64,000 nt of DNA from an uncultured Porphyromonadaceae bacterium (lineage in GTDB: Bacteria; Bacteroidota; Bacteroidia; Bacteroidales; Muribaculaceae), in the NCBI GenBank assembly GCA_900545955.1, contig URAU01000009.1, forward strand, positions 52,168-116,167, in the 5' to 3' direction. This document shows positions 6,966-16,372 of the stretch, piece after piece. The stretch's first letter is position 1, and every line of letters starts with the position of its first letter. The position numbers and the translations under genes are program-made. Under the pieces are notes generated by a model that made no database searches, was not told where the DNA came from, and saw only the letters and a list, made by a program, of their open reading frames with translations.

Positions 6966-8885
6966 TTATTTCACTTCCTCGAAGTCGACGTCGGTGACAC
7001 CGTCGTCGGCGGGGCCGTGGCTGCCGCCCTGTGCGCCACCCTGGAAGGGTGCGCCCTGCTGGCCGGCTGCGCCCTGGGCCTGTGCCTGGGCGTTGAGGAT
7101 GTCCTGCTGGGCTGCGCCGAAGGTTGTCTCGATTTCCTTGATGGCGGCATCGATGGCTGCGATGTCCTGAGCCTTGTGAGCGTCTTTCAGTTTGGCCACT
7201 GCTGCCTCGATAGCTGCCTTCTTATCGGCGGGAATCTTGTCGCCGAGTTCGTTGAGCTGCTTCTCGGTCTGGAATACGATTGCGTCGGCCTGATTGAGTT
7301 TGTCGATGCGCTCTTTTTCCTTGGCGTCGGCGGCGGCGTTGGCTGCGGCCTCATCCTTCATACGCTGGATTTCGGCGTCGGTAAGGCCGCTGGAGGCCTC
7401 GATGCGGATGCTCTGCTCCTTGCCGGTGGCTTTATCCTTGGCGGATACGTTGAGGATACCGTTGGCGTCGATTTCGAATGTCACTTCGATCTGAGGTATG
7501 CCGCGGGGTGCGGGTGCGATACCGTCGAGGTGGAATTTGCCGAGGGTCTTGTCGTCCTTGGCCATGGGGCGTTCGCCCTGGAGCACGTGGATTTCAACCG
7601 AAGGCTGGTTGTCGGCAGCGGTCGAGAAGGTCTCGCTCTTGCGGGTAGGAATTGTGGTGTTGGCCTCGATGAGTTTGGTCATCACGCCGCCGAGGGTCTC
7701 GATGCCGACCGACAGGGGCACTACGTCGAGAAGGAGCACATCCTTTACGTCGCCTGAGAGTACGCCGCCCTGGATGGCTGCGCCGACAGCTACTACCTCG
7801 TCGGGGTTGACGCCCTTGGAGGGAGCCTTGCCGAAGAATTTCTCCACGATTGCCTGGATGGCGGGGATACGGGTGGAACCGCCTACGAGAATAACCTCGT
7901 CGATATCCTTTGCCGTCAGACCTGCATCCTTAAGAGCCTGCTCGCAGGGAGCGATGGTGGCGTTGATGAGTCGGTCGGAGAGCTGCTCGAATTTAGCGCG
8001 GGTGAGGGTCTTCACAAGGTGTTTGGGCACACCGTTGACGGGCATGATGTAGGGAAGGTTGATTTCGGTCGAAGTAGTCGACGAAAGCTCGATCTTGGCC
8101 TTTTCGGCAGCTTCCTTAAGGCGCTGGAGAGCCATCGGGTCCTGACGGAGGTCAACGCCTTCGTCCTTGATGAACTCGTCGGCGAGCCAGTCGATGATTA
8201 CGTGGTCGAAGTCGTCGCCGCCCAGGTGGGTGTCGCCGTTGGTGGATTTCACCTCAAACACACCGTCGCCGAGCTCGAGGATGGAGATATCGAATGTGCC
8301 GCCACCGAGGTCGAACACTGCGATTTTCTGGTCCTTGTTGCTCTTGTCGAGGCCGTAGGCAAGTGCGGCTGCCGTAGGCTCGTTGACGATACGGCGCACG
8401 GTGAGACCGGCGATTTCGCCGGCTTCCTTAGTGGCCTGACGCTGGGAGTCGTTGAAGTAGGCAGGCACTGTGATAACAGCCTCCTTCACCTCCTGGCCGA
8501 GATAATCTTCGGCGGTCTTCTTCATCTTCTGAAGAATCATGGCGGAGATTTCCTGAGGAGTATACTGGCGGCCGTCGATGTCGACGCGCGGAGTGTTGTT
8601 GTCGGAGCGGACAACTTTATAAGGAACACGCTCGATTTCTTTCTGCACCTGGTCGTAGGTCTCGCCCATGAAACGCTTGATGGAGTAGATCGTACGGCCG
8701 GGGTTGGTGATGGCCTGACGCTTGGCAGGGTCGCCCACCTTACGTTCGCCGCCATCTACGAAGGCAACCACCGAAGGAGTGGTGTTGCGGCCTTCGCTAT
8801 TGGGGATTACAACGGGGTCTTTACCTTCCAGCACTGCTACGCAGGAGTTGGTTGTACCTAAGTCGATACCTATAATTTTTGCCAT
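6966..8885 (-). CDS. dnaK: chaperone DnaK (Hsp70)
   Basis: 639 residues from the ATG at 8883-8885 ([15 protein letters not shown]). An earlier in-frame ATG at 8951 would add 22 residues with no homologous role and is rejected. The ATPase domain shows [10 protein letters not shown], the phosphate loop [13 protein letters not shown] and adenosine motif [12 protein letters not shown]. The substrate-binding domain begins near [13 protein letters not shown]. The C-terminus carries a Gly/Gln-rich tail ([19 protein letters not shown]) ending in [13 protein letters not shown], a typical C-terminal motif. It is the ATP-dependent folding chaperone of the DnaK-DnaJ-GrpE system, but neither dnaJ nor grpE is adjacent. 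No CIRCE operator is visible upstream. Confidence 0.98.
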   Translation of the reverse strand: MAKIIGIDLGTTNSCVAVLEGKDPVVIPNSEGRNTTPSVVAFVDGGERKVGDPAKRQAITNPGRTIYSIKRFMGETYDQVQKEIERVPYKVVRSDNNTPRVDIDGRQYTPQEISAMILQKMKKTAEDYLGQEVKEAVITVPAYFNDSQRQATKEAGEIAGLTVRRIVNEPTAAALAYGLDKSNKDQKIAVFDLGGGTFDISILELGDGVFEVKSTNGDTHLGGDDFDHVIIDWLADEFIKDEGVDLRQDPMALQRLKEAAEKAKIELSSTTSTEINLPYIMPVNGVPKHLVKTLTRAKFEQLSDRLINATIAPCEQALKDAGLTAKDIDEVILVGGSTRIPAIQAIVEKFFGKAPSKGVNPDEVVAVGAAIQGGVLSGDVKDVLLLDVVPLSVGIETLGGVMTKLIEANTTIPTRKSETFSTAADNQPSVEIHVLQGERPMAKDDKTLGKFHLDGIAPAPRGIPQIEVTFEIDANGILNVSAKDKATGKEQSIRIEASSGLTDAEIQRMKDEAAANAAADAKEKERIDKLNQADAIVFQTEKQLNELGDKIPADKKAAIEAAVAKLKDAHKAQDIAAIDAAIKEIETTFGAAQQDILNAQAQAQGAAGQQGAPFQGGAQGGSHGPADDGVTDVDFEEVK

Positions 8886-9013
8886 AATGAATATAATGTT
8901 TTTGTTGTTGTTTTCAAATGTTGTCTGATGTGCGGCGGCTCGCTGAAGCATGATAATACGCTTTGGAATCGCCGTCCGCTCTGATATAGGAACAAATGTT
9001 GTGCCAAAAAGGT

Positions 9014-9046
9014 TGGCGGTTTCAGAATCAACATCTGAAACCGCCA
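9014..9046 (-). terminator. terminator of the zinc ABC transporter genes
   Basis: A perfect 13-bp stem (TGGCGGTTTCAGA and its complement) with a 7-nt loop is followed on the minus strand by ACCTTTTTGG. It lies 93 bp past the ABC ATPase stop and separates it from dnaK. Confidence 0.85.
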
Positions 9047-9138
9047 GTTAAGAATTCATAATGACTTATTGGCAGACCGTTCTGCCATATCTCTGCCAAA
9101 TTTTCCGAAACATATGGATGATGGCCCGAACAGGAAAT

Positions 9139-9834
9139 CTACGAGCAGGAGTCGGCAGCGAAGGGCTGGGGATGATGCCGCTTGCAGAGACGCACCGTAT
9201 GGTCGACGATTGCGTGGCGGTTGGCCATGGTGGAGATTACGGAAAGCTCGTGGCTTACGAGTACGATTGTGGTATGAGGGGCCACCCCCTGGAGAATCGT
9301 ATAGATATGTTGCTCGAAATGCTTGTCGAGATAGCTGAGGGGCTCGTCGAGCACAAGCATTTCCGGACGAGAAATCAACGCTCTGCCGAGCAGGGCGCGC
9401 TGCAGCTGGCCTCCGGAAAGATTGCCGATTGAAGCCCGGCGATGGTCGGAAAGCTCCACCATGCGTAGAATCTCGTCGACGGCGGTTCGCCTCTCGTCGG
9501 CCTCAAGCCTTCCGATGGCCATCAGTCCCGAGGAAATCACCTCCTCCACAGAGATGGGGAAGCGCGAATCAATCATATTTTTCTGGGGCAGATAGCCGAT
9601 TGGAAGCCGGTTGCACTCGCCGCCGGCCGAATTGCGGTATATCACCGCACCGGCCGAGGGCCGCAAAAGCCGCAGCATGATGCGTAGCAACGTGGTCTTT
9701 CCGCCGCCGTTAGGACCTGTGATGGCCAGAAAGTCACCTCGGTTCACCGTAAGGTTCACATCGGAAAGGATATTCTTTCCTTCCCACTGCATGCTGACTC
9801 CACGAAGCTCTATTATCGGTTTACATATCTCCAT
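9139..9834 (-). CDS. metal (zinc/manganese) ABC transporter ATP-binding protein
   Basis: 231 residues. Walker A is GPNGGGKTT (about 40-48), the Q-loop region is GYLPQKNMIDSRFPISVEEV, the signature is LSGGQLQRALLGRALI, and Walker B is EMLVLDEPLSYLD. The Q-loop segment (D-x-x-FPISVxEVV) is characteristic of ZnuC/MntB-type ATPases. It lies 66 bp downstream of a zinc-binding-protein gene on the same strand, forming a two-gene unit. No membrane permease gene adjoins; the next feature is a terminator and then dnaK. The permease must be encoded elsewhere or has been lost. Confidence 0.9.
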   Translation of the reverse strand: MEICKPIIELRGVSMQWEGKNILSDVNLTVNRGDFLAITGPNGGGKTTLLRIMLRLLRPSAGAVIYRNSAGGECNRLPIGYLPQKNMIDSRFPISVEEVISSGLMAIGRLEADERRTAVDEILRMVELSDHRRASIGNLSGGQLQRALLGRALISRPEMLVLDEPLSYLDKHFEQHIYTILQGVAPHTTIVLVSHELSVISTMANRHAIVDHTVRLCKRHHPQPFAADSCS

Positions 9835-9900
9835 ACGGCAGAAAGACGGGTAATATTAAAATAATTTCGACCGGCTATTTAAGATGAGAAAACAAGAACG

Positions 9901-10884
9901 TCAGCGTGACGCCGTTCCGGCCAGGGCATCTACGGTTCGGGACATCTCCCCCTCCCAGTCGGCGCTCATCGGATTTATCTCTACGGGATTGAGCCCGACG
10001 GTCCGGCCCACCATCCCGGCCCGCGCCGGATCAGCACCCTGCTCCACAAAAAATACAACCGGCTGTGCGCGTCGGATTCCGTCGAGCACGTGCGCCCTGC
10101 CTCCAGCCGAACTTTCCTTCTGGCCATCAGTAAGTGCGAGCTGGCGCAATCCGAAATCGCGGGCAAAGTAGCTGAGCGCAGGGTGACGTATGGCGAACGA
10201 GCTCCCCCCGACAGGTGCGAGCCGCCCCTTCCATGCTCCTTCCAGAGAATCGAGGCGCACTATCAAAGTCCGGTAATTGGCCGTATAATAAGGAGTGCGC
10301 GCCGTATCGGCATGGCAGAATGCACGCAATACGTTTTCCGCGATAATACGCGCATTCCCTACCGACGACCATATGTGCGGATCGGCATACAGCTCTTCGC
10401 GCTCATCCGAAGCGTCGGAATGTCGATGCACGCCGTCATGTTCATGGCCGTGAGTGCCGTGAATAAGATCGATTCCATCCGATACGCTCACAATCCGGGG
10501 TGCTCCCCCGCGAGAGGAGCTTTTTTGGGCCAGCGACTGTTCGAAAGGCATCAGCCCGGTAGACAGCAGAAGATCCGAGCCACCGAGCGCTTTCATGGCT
10601 CCCACCCCCGGCTCGAAAGTCTCGGGGTCGGAACCGGATTTCAGAAGTGTAGTTACTGCAACGCTGTCGCCGCCAATGGCCCGGGCGAAATATTCAAGCG
10701 GAGGCACCGTGACGGCCACTCCGAGCGGCTCTCCCGCCTCGGGGGCTGCATCGCCGCGGGCCGAACACCCCGAGGCGACAACCGCCATCGGAAGCGCCGC
10801 TAACCCAAGAATGCGGAACATACGGCCACATCCGGCCGAGGCTTCCGACACAAACCCTCTGAATCGCTGTACAATCGGTTTCAT
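9901..10884 (-). CDS. zinc ABC transporter substrate-binding lipoprotein (ZnuA-like)
   Basis: 327 residues from ATG at 10882-10884; the longer frame to 10908 adds only MFFLNFVA. A long basic N-region is followed by a lipobox (LPMAVVASGCSA), so it is probably a lipoprotein. Cluster A-I solute-binding family features: VTVPPLEYFARAIGGD, SGSDPETFEPG, a His-rich loop (HGTHGHEHDGVHRH) and DPHIWSS. The His-rich loop is typical of zinc-specific members. It captures Zn2+ for the ATPase encoded next. A TAACTTTG box lies only 6 bp before the ATG (10890-10897), which would make the mRNA leaderless if used. Zinc specificity is inferred from the loop. Confidence 0.9.
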   Translation of the reverse strand: MKPIVQRFRGFVSEASAGCGRMFRILGLAALPMAVVASGCSARGDAAPEAGEPLGVAVTVPPLEYFARAIGGDSVAVTTLLKSGSDPETFEPGVGAMKALGGSDLLLSTGLMPFEQSLAQKSSSRGGAPRIVSVSDGIDLIHGTHGHEHDGVHRHSDASDEREELYADPHIWSSVGNARIIAENVLRAFCHADTARTPYYTANYRTLIVRLDSLEGAWKGRLAPVGGSSFAIRHPALSYFARDFGLRQLALTDGQKESSAGGRAHVLDGIRRAQPVVFFVEQGADPARAGMVGRTVGLNPVEINPMSADWEGEMSRTVDALAGTASR

Positions 10885-10960
10885 AGCCACAAAGTTAAGG
10901 AAAAACAATGATTTAGAATCTAATTTTATATGGAAGTTTACATTTTACCAATTTTATATT

Positions 10961-10989
10961 TTGAAATATAATAATTTATACTATCTTTG
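10961..10989 (+). promoter_or_regulatory. promoter (TTG, 18 bp, TATCTTTG) for the Lrp-family gene
   Basis: TTG at 10961-10963 and TATCTTTG at 10982-10989 form a near-consensus Bacteroidota promoter in an AT-rich stretch. It gives a leader of about 165 nt before the regulator gene. Confidence 0.75.
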
Positions 10990-11161
10990 CAGGTACGCTA
11001 TACAAGCGCGATTGTCGGTAACGGCTATTGCCGGTCCGAATTCCGGCCCACCATCAATGGCCGGGCGGCATACGGAGGCCCCGCAACGCCCACTTATGGC
11101 ATTTTGAATCACTTAAATCTAAATTATTTAACGGTAATCAGGGAATTATTCACCTCAAGCT

Positions 11162-11626
11162 ATGGCAAGAATCAATCTCGACAATCTTGACACCAAGATT
11201 TTGCAAATGTTGGTCGACAATGGCCGTAAACCGTTTCTGGAGATTGCACGCGAATGCGGTGTCTCCGGCGCGGCCATCCATCAGCGCATAGCAAAGCTAC
11301 AGGCCACCAACATTCTTGAAGGGTCGCGGGCACTGATCAAACCCACCACGCTGGGTTACGATACCTGCGCTTTCGTTGGCGTTTTCCTAAAGGAGCCCAG
11401 CAAGTTCAACGACTTTGTGGAGAAACTCAAAACGGTGCCCGAAGTGGTGGAATGCCACTTCACCACCGGTCAGTACGACATGCTCATCAAAATGTATGCC
11501 CACGACAACGAGCACCTTCTCCACCTGATCCACGAGAAGCTCCAGCCGCTGGGACTTCTCCGCACCGAGACGCTCGTATCATTCCGCGAGGTGTTCTCGC
11601 GCGCCCTCCCCGTGGGCAACGATTAA
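11162..11626 (+). CDS. Lrp/AsnC-family transcriptional regulator
   Basis: 154 residues. The N-terminal HTH (LDNLDTKILQMLVDNGRKPFLEIARECGVSGAAIHQRIAKL) is followed by the RAM ligand-binding domain (about 65-140), with the turn HFTTGQYDMLIKMYAHD typical of Lrp-like octamers. These proteins sense amino acids and control metabolism. Specific targets are not visible. The gene stands alone between its own promoter and a strong terminator at 11681-11727. The 165-nt leader may contain its autoregulatory site. Confidence 0.93.
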   Translation: MARINLDNLDTKILQMLVDNGRKPFLEIARECGVSGAAIHQRIAKLQATNILEGSRALIKPTTLGYDTCAFVGVFLKEPSKFNDFVEKLKTVPEVVECHFTTGQYDMLIKMYAHDNEHLLHLIHEKLQPLGLLRTETLVSFREVFSRALPVGND

Positions 11627-11680
11627 AGCTTCGAGAGGCGCACAGCCGCGCCATCTATCTTAAAAACACGTCGGACATCC

Positions 11681-11727
11681 AAAAGGCGATGCGCCGGGAT
11701 TTTCTCCCGAGGCATCGCCTTTTAATT
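11681..11727 (+). terminator. intrinsic terminator after the Lrp-family gene
   Basis: AAAAGGCGATGC pairs with GCATCGCCTTTT around a loop that itself contains a CGGGA/TCCCG mini-stem; TTTTAATTTT follows. A-run on the left makes it bidirectional. Confidence 0.9.
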
Positions 11728-11754
11728 TTAAATTGTCGTTAAGGTTGCGACGAC

Positions 11755-12870
11755 TTACTCGCGCACGAAGCGCAGGCAGTGGCCGAAGGTATAGGTATGG
11801 GGATTAAGACCCTTGGTAGGGAATACTGCATTAGTACCGGTTGCGGTTACGCGGAAGTAATCAATAGCGTTAGATTTTGAAAGAGCATCATACGAGCTGT
11901 CAGAGGTCCAGATGTATGTATCCGAGAACTGAGAGTTAAGGTCGGTGGCCGTGCTATAGTAGCCGGTAGCCACTACGGAGAAGCCCGTATCATTGGTTCC
12001 TACATTTCCTTCACCCCACGAAGCAGGAGCGGAATCCTTATATAATTTGGCAGTGCGGGCACCTACAGAAGTGCGGATTGAGCCATAGTCGGCGCAGGAG
12101 GGCACACGCCATCCTTCGGGAGCGATCTTGTCGCTTACAGCTACGTAGCCGTTGTAGAGGCGCCCTGCAATGGCAGCCCAGTCGGCCTCAGTCTCAGCGT
12201 AGTAGCATCCGGTGGTGTTGGCGTTCCATGCGTCCTTGTCTGTGCCGGAGATGGAGGCGATAGCGGAGCCGTCCGTATATTTGGTACCGCGGAAGTTATC
12301 GGCCATCCAGTACTGCAGACCAATTTTCACGATGCGGTAGGTCTGCGTCTCGGTGCCGCGGCGGTCAACCAGCAGCTGGGGTGTGACGGTTGCGGCAGTG
12401 GTCTCCCCGTCGTAGGCGGTGAGAAGCTTACCTTCGACTACATAGAAGGTGGTTACATCGTCGCCTTCGGCGCCGATGGTCGGGAGTTTGGTCGAGGCGT
12501 CCCAAGCGACGGTTGCCCCTTTCGAAGTGATACCCTTGGTGAGGTCAGCTTTTCCCTCGGCGTCGCAGGGATAAACAACTATAACCTGCCCCAGACCCTT
12601 GACGTATTCCTTGGCTACCTCGGCAACCTTTTCGGTGCCGGCTTTTACGTCGAGCACATAGCTGGTGGTAAAGTCGTTGGGCACGGCGAACGATACGGGA
12701 CCTGCTTCCTTGGCAACATCCTCGAAAGTAATATCGGCGATGTCGGCCAGAGGATAGTCAACGGTGGTGCCGTTGGCGAGATTCACGTGCATGGTGGGAA
12801 CAACCTCCTGAGCGAAGATGGCGGCCACAAAGCTGAGTATTGAGATTACGAATGTGAGAATTCTGTTCAT
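11755..12870 (-). CDS. secreted FISUMP-domain protein
   Basis: 371 residues with signal peptide MNRILTFVISILSFVAAIFAQ. Residues 28-52 (HVNLANGTTVDYPLADIADITFED) form the short 'DITF' strand motif found at the start of many Bacteroidales secreted proteins. The C-terminal half matches the Fibrobacter succinogenes major paralogous domain (TIGR02145 type): TYRIVKIGLQYWMADNF, GRLYNGYVAV, IAPEGWRVPSCADY, and terminal FGHCLRFVRE. Function of this domain is unknown; members are surface proteins. The neighbouring gene at 12903 shares the DITF motif, and the two are 32 bp apart on the same strand, probably an operon. Confidence 0.8.
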   Translation of the reverse strand: MNRILTFVISILSFVAAIFAQEVVPTMHVNLANGTTVDYPLADIADITFEDVAKEAGPVSFAVPNDFTTSYVLDVKAGTEKVAEVAKEYVKGLGQVIVVYPCDAEGKADLTKGITSKGATVAWDASTKLPTIGAEGDDVTTFYVVEGKLLTAYDGETTAATVTPQLLVDRRGTETQTYRIVKIGLQYWMADNFRGTKYTDGSAIASISGTDKDAWNANTTGCYYAETEADWAAIAGRLYNGYVAVSDKIAPEGWRVPSCADYGSIRTSVGARTAKLYKDSAPASWGEGNVGTNDTGFSVVATGYYSTATDLNSQFSDTYIWTSDSSYDALSKSNAIDYFRVTATGTNAVFPTKGLNPHTYTFGHCLRFVRE

Positions 12871-12902
12871 TTCAGTTGGAATTGAGCTTGATTGGTTTGG
12901 AT

Positions 12903-13379
12903 TCAGTTGGCAACTTTCAGAGTCTTATTGTTGGCGCGTACCAGATAAACGCCTTTGGCAAGAGTGGTAAGGTCGACGGATACCGAGCCTTCGCCGGCAG
13001 CGGCCATTGTGAGCGCACCGGCTGTGGTGTATACCTTAACGTCGATTGAACCGCCCGAGATTGCGGTGAACGTAAGATGTCCGTTGAGCGCCTCCACCGT
13101 GAGGTCGTCGTCGAGATTGGCTGTCACCTTCTCCACTCCGCCCGTTACGGAGAGGTCGAAAGTAATGTTGCTGAGGGCATTGACGTCGAATGCCTGGCTG
13201 CCACCGTCGGCCGTGGCCACATTCATGGTGTGGTCGTCGAAAGTGATGCACGAGATGCTGGATACCGGTATCGCGGCGCCAGCGCCGCTTCCGTTAACCG
13301 TCATCGTGCCTTTGGCATCGGCCTGCACGCCCGTGGCGGCCAGCAGAGCTGTCGCCAGCGCAAGGTAATGATGCTTCAT
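12903..13379 (-). CDS. small secreted protein with C-terminal sorting-like domain
   Basis: 158 residues starting MKHHYLALATALLAATGVQADA (signal peptide). The upstream in-frame ATG at 13445 is rejected because it would place a long hydrophilic segment before the signal peptide, although it too lies downstream of the mapped promoter. Residues about 35-75 carry two copies of a [ISx]ITFD strand (ISSISCITFDDHTM and ALSNITFDLSV), and the last 70 residues form a Por-secretion-like C-terminal domain ending TTLAKGVYLVRANNKTLKVA. There is no catalytic domain. Its promoter at 13517-13546 is a perfect match to the Bacteroidota consensus, so it is probably well expressed. Confidence 0.72.
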   Translation of the reverse strand: MKHHYLALATALLAATGVQADAKGTMTVNGSGAGAAIPVSSISCITFDDHTMNVATADGGSQAFDVNALSNITFDLSVTGGVEKVTANLDDDLTVEALNGHLTFTAISGGSIDVKVYTTAGALTMAAAGEGSVSVDLTTLAKGVYLVRANNKTLKVAN

Positions 13380-13516
13380 GTCAAAAAAAATTAGTAACTG
13401 TTCCAAAAATAATTGTTTTTTACCGTAGAGCTCCTTTGTTATCAAGAGCCGATCAAATTGAAAACCTTTTAGTCGTAATTGCGAATATTTGCAATTATAT
13501 GCAGCTGTTTTCGACG

Positions 13517-13547
13517 CAAAGGTATTAAAAATTCCCTAAAATTCAAA
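13517..13547 (-). promoter_or_regulatory. consensus promoter (TTTG, 19 bp, TACCTTTG)
   Basis: On the minus strand TTTG (13544-13547) is separated by exactly 19 bp from TACCTTTG (13517-13524). It drives the secreted-protein genes at 12903 and 11755 with a leader of about 130 nt. Confidence 0.8.
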
Positions 13548-13640
13548 CACTATGAAAATATTACCCCATGCCGATTGTCTACAGAGACTTCGCATGCCAG
13601 TTTTATCCGGAAAGGATATGAAAATTTTGGGCTTATTTAT

Positions 13641-13672
13641 TTGGCGGTTGCATGGATTAATTTTTAACTTTG
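13641..13672 (+). promoter_or_regulatory. promoter (TTG, 21 bp, TAACTTTG) for the pRiA4b-helicase operon
   Basis: TAACTTTG at 13665-13672 with TTG at 13641-13643; spacing is 2 bp longer than optimal. Confidence 0.65.
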
Positions 13673-13763
13673 CGACAACGATGTAAGGCGCTCCGGCGCC
13701 CACATAATAATATATTATAGACATTCTACCGAATACAAATCTTATCTCCGCTCAGTATATCCT

Positions 13764-14315
13764 ATGATTTTCAACTTCAGAATCGTCTCCGACGAAGTCG
13801 ACAACTTCAAGCGCGAAATTCAGATCGATGCCGACGCAACGTTTCTCGACCTGAAAAATGCCATCTGCGATAGCGTAGACTACGACAAAAACGAAATGTC
13901 GTCGTTTTTCCTCTGTTCCTCCGACTGGGAGAAGGAAAAAGAAATCACCCTGGAAGATATGGGCTCCGATTCGTCGGAGGATGTATATCTGATGGAGGAT
14001 ACGGTTCTCTCCGATCTCATCGACGACGAAGGGCAGCGTCTGCTTTTCACTTTCGACTACATGACCGACCGCTCTTTCTTCATGGAGATGAAGGAGCTCA
14101 TCCCAGGTAAGACGCTCATGGACCCCGTCTGCACCCTCTCGCTTGGCAAAGCCCCCGCCCAGACCGTAGACTTCACCGAATTCGAAGCCAAGACCGACGC
14201 CAAAGCCAAAGCCGCAGCCGCCGACGACCTCGACGAGGATTTTTACGGCTCGGAATCGTTCAACGACGACGAATTCGACCTCGAAGGATTCGACGAAATG
14301 AACTTCGAGCAATAA
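13764..14315 (+). CDS. plasmid pRiA4b ORF-3-like protein
   Basis: 183 residues. The N-terminal 130 residues match the pRiA4b ORF-3 / IS1096 TnpR-like domain (PF07929): FRIVSDEVDNFKREIQID, FLDLKNAICDSVDYD, SSFFLCSSDWEKEKEITLEDM, and LLFTFDYMTDRSFFMEM. This domain is otherwise found as a passenger in mobile elements, and its biochemical role is unknown. The tail (about 145-183) is very acidic (DDLDEDFYGSESFNDDEFDL). It is followed after 7 bp by the helicase gene, so the two are co-transcribed and probably act together in DNA metabolism. That functional link is inference. Confidence 0.8.
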   Translation: MIFNFRIVSDEVDNFKREIQIDADATFLDLKNAICDSVDYDKNEMSSFFLCSSDWEKEKEITLEDMGSDSSEDVYLMEDTVLSDLIDDEGQRLLFTFDYMTDRSFFMEMKELIPGKTLMDPVCTLSLGKAPAQTVDFTEFEAKTDAKAKAAAADDLDEDFYGSESFNDDEFDLEGFDEMNFEQ

Positions 14316-14322
14316 GGCGCGG

Positions 14323-16218
14323 ATGGAACGCAATCCCGAACTGCAGCTGGCATGGGAATATGCCGAGCATACCGGCATCAGCATTTTTCTCACCGGCAAA
14401 GCCGGGACTGGCAAAACCACATTCCTGCGCACCCTGCGCGAGCGCAGCGCCAAATCCATGGTGGTGGTCGCTCCGACGGGCGTGGCCGCCATAAATGCCG
14501 GCGGTACCACCATCCACTCTTTCTTCCAGCTCCCGACGACACCCTACGTGCCGGGAAGCGACTACAAGGACACCTTTAACTTCTCGAAGCAGAAGCTGCG
14601 CATAATCCGCGCGCTCGATCTGCTCGTTATCGATGAGATTTCGATGGTGCGCGCCGACCTGCTCGATGCCGTCGACAACGCCCTGCGCAAATACCGCCGC
14701 TCGTCGGCCCCCTTCGGGGGCGTACAGCTACTCATGATCGGCGACCTGCTGCAGCTCGCGCCTGTGGTGACACACACCGAGGAAAGTCTGCTCCGCACAC
14801 ACTACGATACCAACTATTTTTTCGGCTCGAAGGCGCTCGCCCGCATTCCCTACGTCACCATCTCGCTTTCGAAAGTCTACCGCCAGCAGAACGAGCTGTT
14901 CGTAGAGCTTCTCAATCACGTTCGTGCCAACGCCATGACACCCTCTGATGTGGCCCTGCTCAACTCCCGGCTGAATCCCGACTTCCGCCCCGGCGCTCGC
15001 TCGGGCTACATCCGCCTCACTACACATAACGCCACGGCCGACGACTTCAACCGGATGGAACTGGCGCGGCTCGCAGGCTCCGGACGGCGCTACGGTGCAA
15101 GCGTTTCCGGTGTATTCCCCGAATACGCCTACCCGACGGCAGTCGACCTGTATCTGAAAGTCGGCGCGCAGGTAATGTTCGTGAAAAACGACCCGTCGGC
15201 CGAACAACGCTATTTCAACGGCAAAATCGGCATCGTCACCGAAATGGGTGCCGAGACCGTCACCGTAGCCTGCGATGGCGATGCCGAGCCGATTACCGTA
15301 GGCGTCCAGCAGTGGGACAACATGAAATACACCGTCGACGAGAATACGCAGACCGTAATCACCGAAACTCAGGGATCGTTCACCCAGATTCCGCTGCGAC
15401 TGGCCTGGGCCATCACTATCCACAAAAGCCAGGGGCTTACATTCGACCGGGTGATAATCGACGCCGGACGCGCCTTCGCCCCCGGACAGGTCTACGTGGC
15501 TCTCTCCCGCTGCAAGACGCTCGACGGTATAGTGCTCACCACTCCCCTCGGCAGTTCGCGCATGGGCACCGACCCCGAAGTGGCAGGCTATATCACCCGC
15601 CAGGACGAGGAGTGCCGCCGCAGCCTGGGGATGCTCCCGGAAATCAAGCAGGCATTCTACCGCAACCGCCTTCTCGACCTCTTCAATTTCGGAGACCTCG
15701 CCACTACTCAAGCATCAGCCGCACGGCTCATGGGCCAGACATTCCGACACTCATATCCCGACGAGACTGCCGCACAGGGGATAATTGCCACACGTCTGCG
15801 CGAAGAAATAATCGACGTAGCCGACAAATGGATTGTGCAGCTTACCAACATGCCGGCCGAGGCTCTCTCCACGCCCGACGTACTGCGACGCGTCGGCGCC
15901 GCATCGGCATATTTCGCCGAGCGCCTGCAGAGCGTGTTCGGCGCCTCCGTCGACGCCCTCGCCAAGGTGAAGACCGGCGACAAAAAAGCATCCCAGCGCA
16001 TCCATGAGCTCGCCCTCGATCTGCGCGCCCTCCTCAAATCGCACTGCCAGGTACTGAAAGCTATCGCCGCCCGGGGCTTCACCCTCCCCGGCTATCTGCG
16101 TATCAAGCAGCAGGCCCTCCTCGAGGCCGACAAACCCGAGCGCAAGACCTCTAAAACCACCGCAGCCACTCCGCGACGCAGCCGCTCCGCCTCCGGATCC
16201 GCCACCCGTCGCCGCTGA
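14323..16218 (+). CDS. Pif1/Dda-like SF1B DNA helicase
   Basis: 631 residues. Walker A GKAGTGKTT (25-33), motif Ia VVVAPTGVAAINAGGTTIHSFF, Walker B LLVIDEISMV (about 99-108), motif III GGVQLLMIGDLLQLAPV, the later LRLAWAITIHKSQGLTFDRV (motif V) and VYVALSRCKTLDGI (motif VI). These define the Pif1/RecD2-like 5'-3' helicases. The segment after about residue 430 is a C-terminal extension with an HRDC/HTH-like helical region (FYRNRLLDLFN, then helices up to LKAIAARGF) and a basic Ser/Arg/Thr-rich tail (about 600-631), likely for DNA binding. Roles of the family include G-quadruplex unwinding and recombination. Confidence 0.9.
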   Translation: MERNPELQLAWEYAEHTGISIFLTGKAGTGKTTFLRTLRERSAKSMVVVAPTGVAAINAGGTTIHSFFQLPTTPYVPGSDYKDTFNFSKQKLRIIRALDLLVIDEISMVRADLLDAVDNALRKYRRSSAPFGGVQLLMIGDLLQLAPVVTHTEESLLRTHYDTNYFFGSKALARIPYVTISLSKVYRQQNELFVELLNHVRANAMTPSDVALLNSRLNPDFRPGARSGYIRLTTHNATADDFNRMELARLAGSGRRYGASVSGVFPEYAYPTAVDLYLKVGAQVMFVKNDPSAEQRYFNGKIGIVTEMGAETVTVACDGDAEPITVGVQQWDNMKYTVDENTQTVITETQGSFTQIPLRLAWAITIHKSQGLTFDRVIIDAGRAFAPGQVYVALSRCKTLDGIVLTTPLGSSRMGTDPEVAGYITRQDEECRRSLGMLPEIKQAFYRNRLLDLFNFGDLATTQASAARLMGQTFRHSYPDETAAQGIIATRLREEIIDVADKWIVQLTNMPAEALSTPDVLRRVGAASAYFAERLQSVFGASVDALAKVKTGDKKASQRIHELALDLRALLKSHCQVLKAIAARGFTLPGYLRIKQQALLEADKPERKTSKTTAATPRRSRSASGSATRRR

Positions 16219-16261
16219 TCCGCGCCCCCAATGCATATTTCTGCGTTTCGGATTTTTTTCG

Positions 16262-16269
16262 TATCTTTG
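16262..16269 (+). promoter_or_regulatory. -7 promoter box (TATCTTTG) of glyS
   Basis: TATCTTTG follows a T-rich stretch about 104 bp before the glycyl-tRNA synthetase ATG; the -33 element is weak. Confidence 0.6.
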
Positions 16270-16372
16270 CGCGTTGCAGACGGCTTATGCGCCACAGAAC
16301 CATAAGCTCCACGCAATGTAACTACTAAACCGTAAACTTTCAACCGTAAACTATTAAATCGAACATACAGCA

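Noticed and set aside
6669..8861. Two long plus-strand reading frames opposite dnaK
   Set aside because: They mirror the strongly biased codons of dnaK and have low-complexity Gly/Val/Leu composition.
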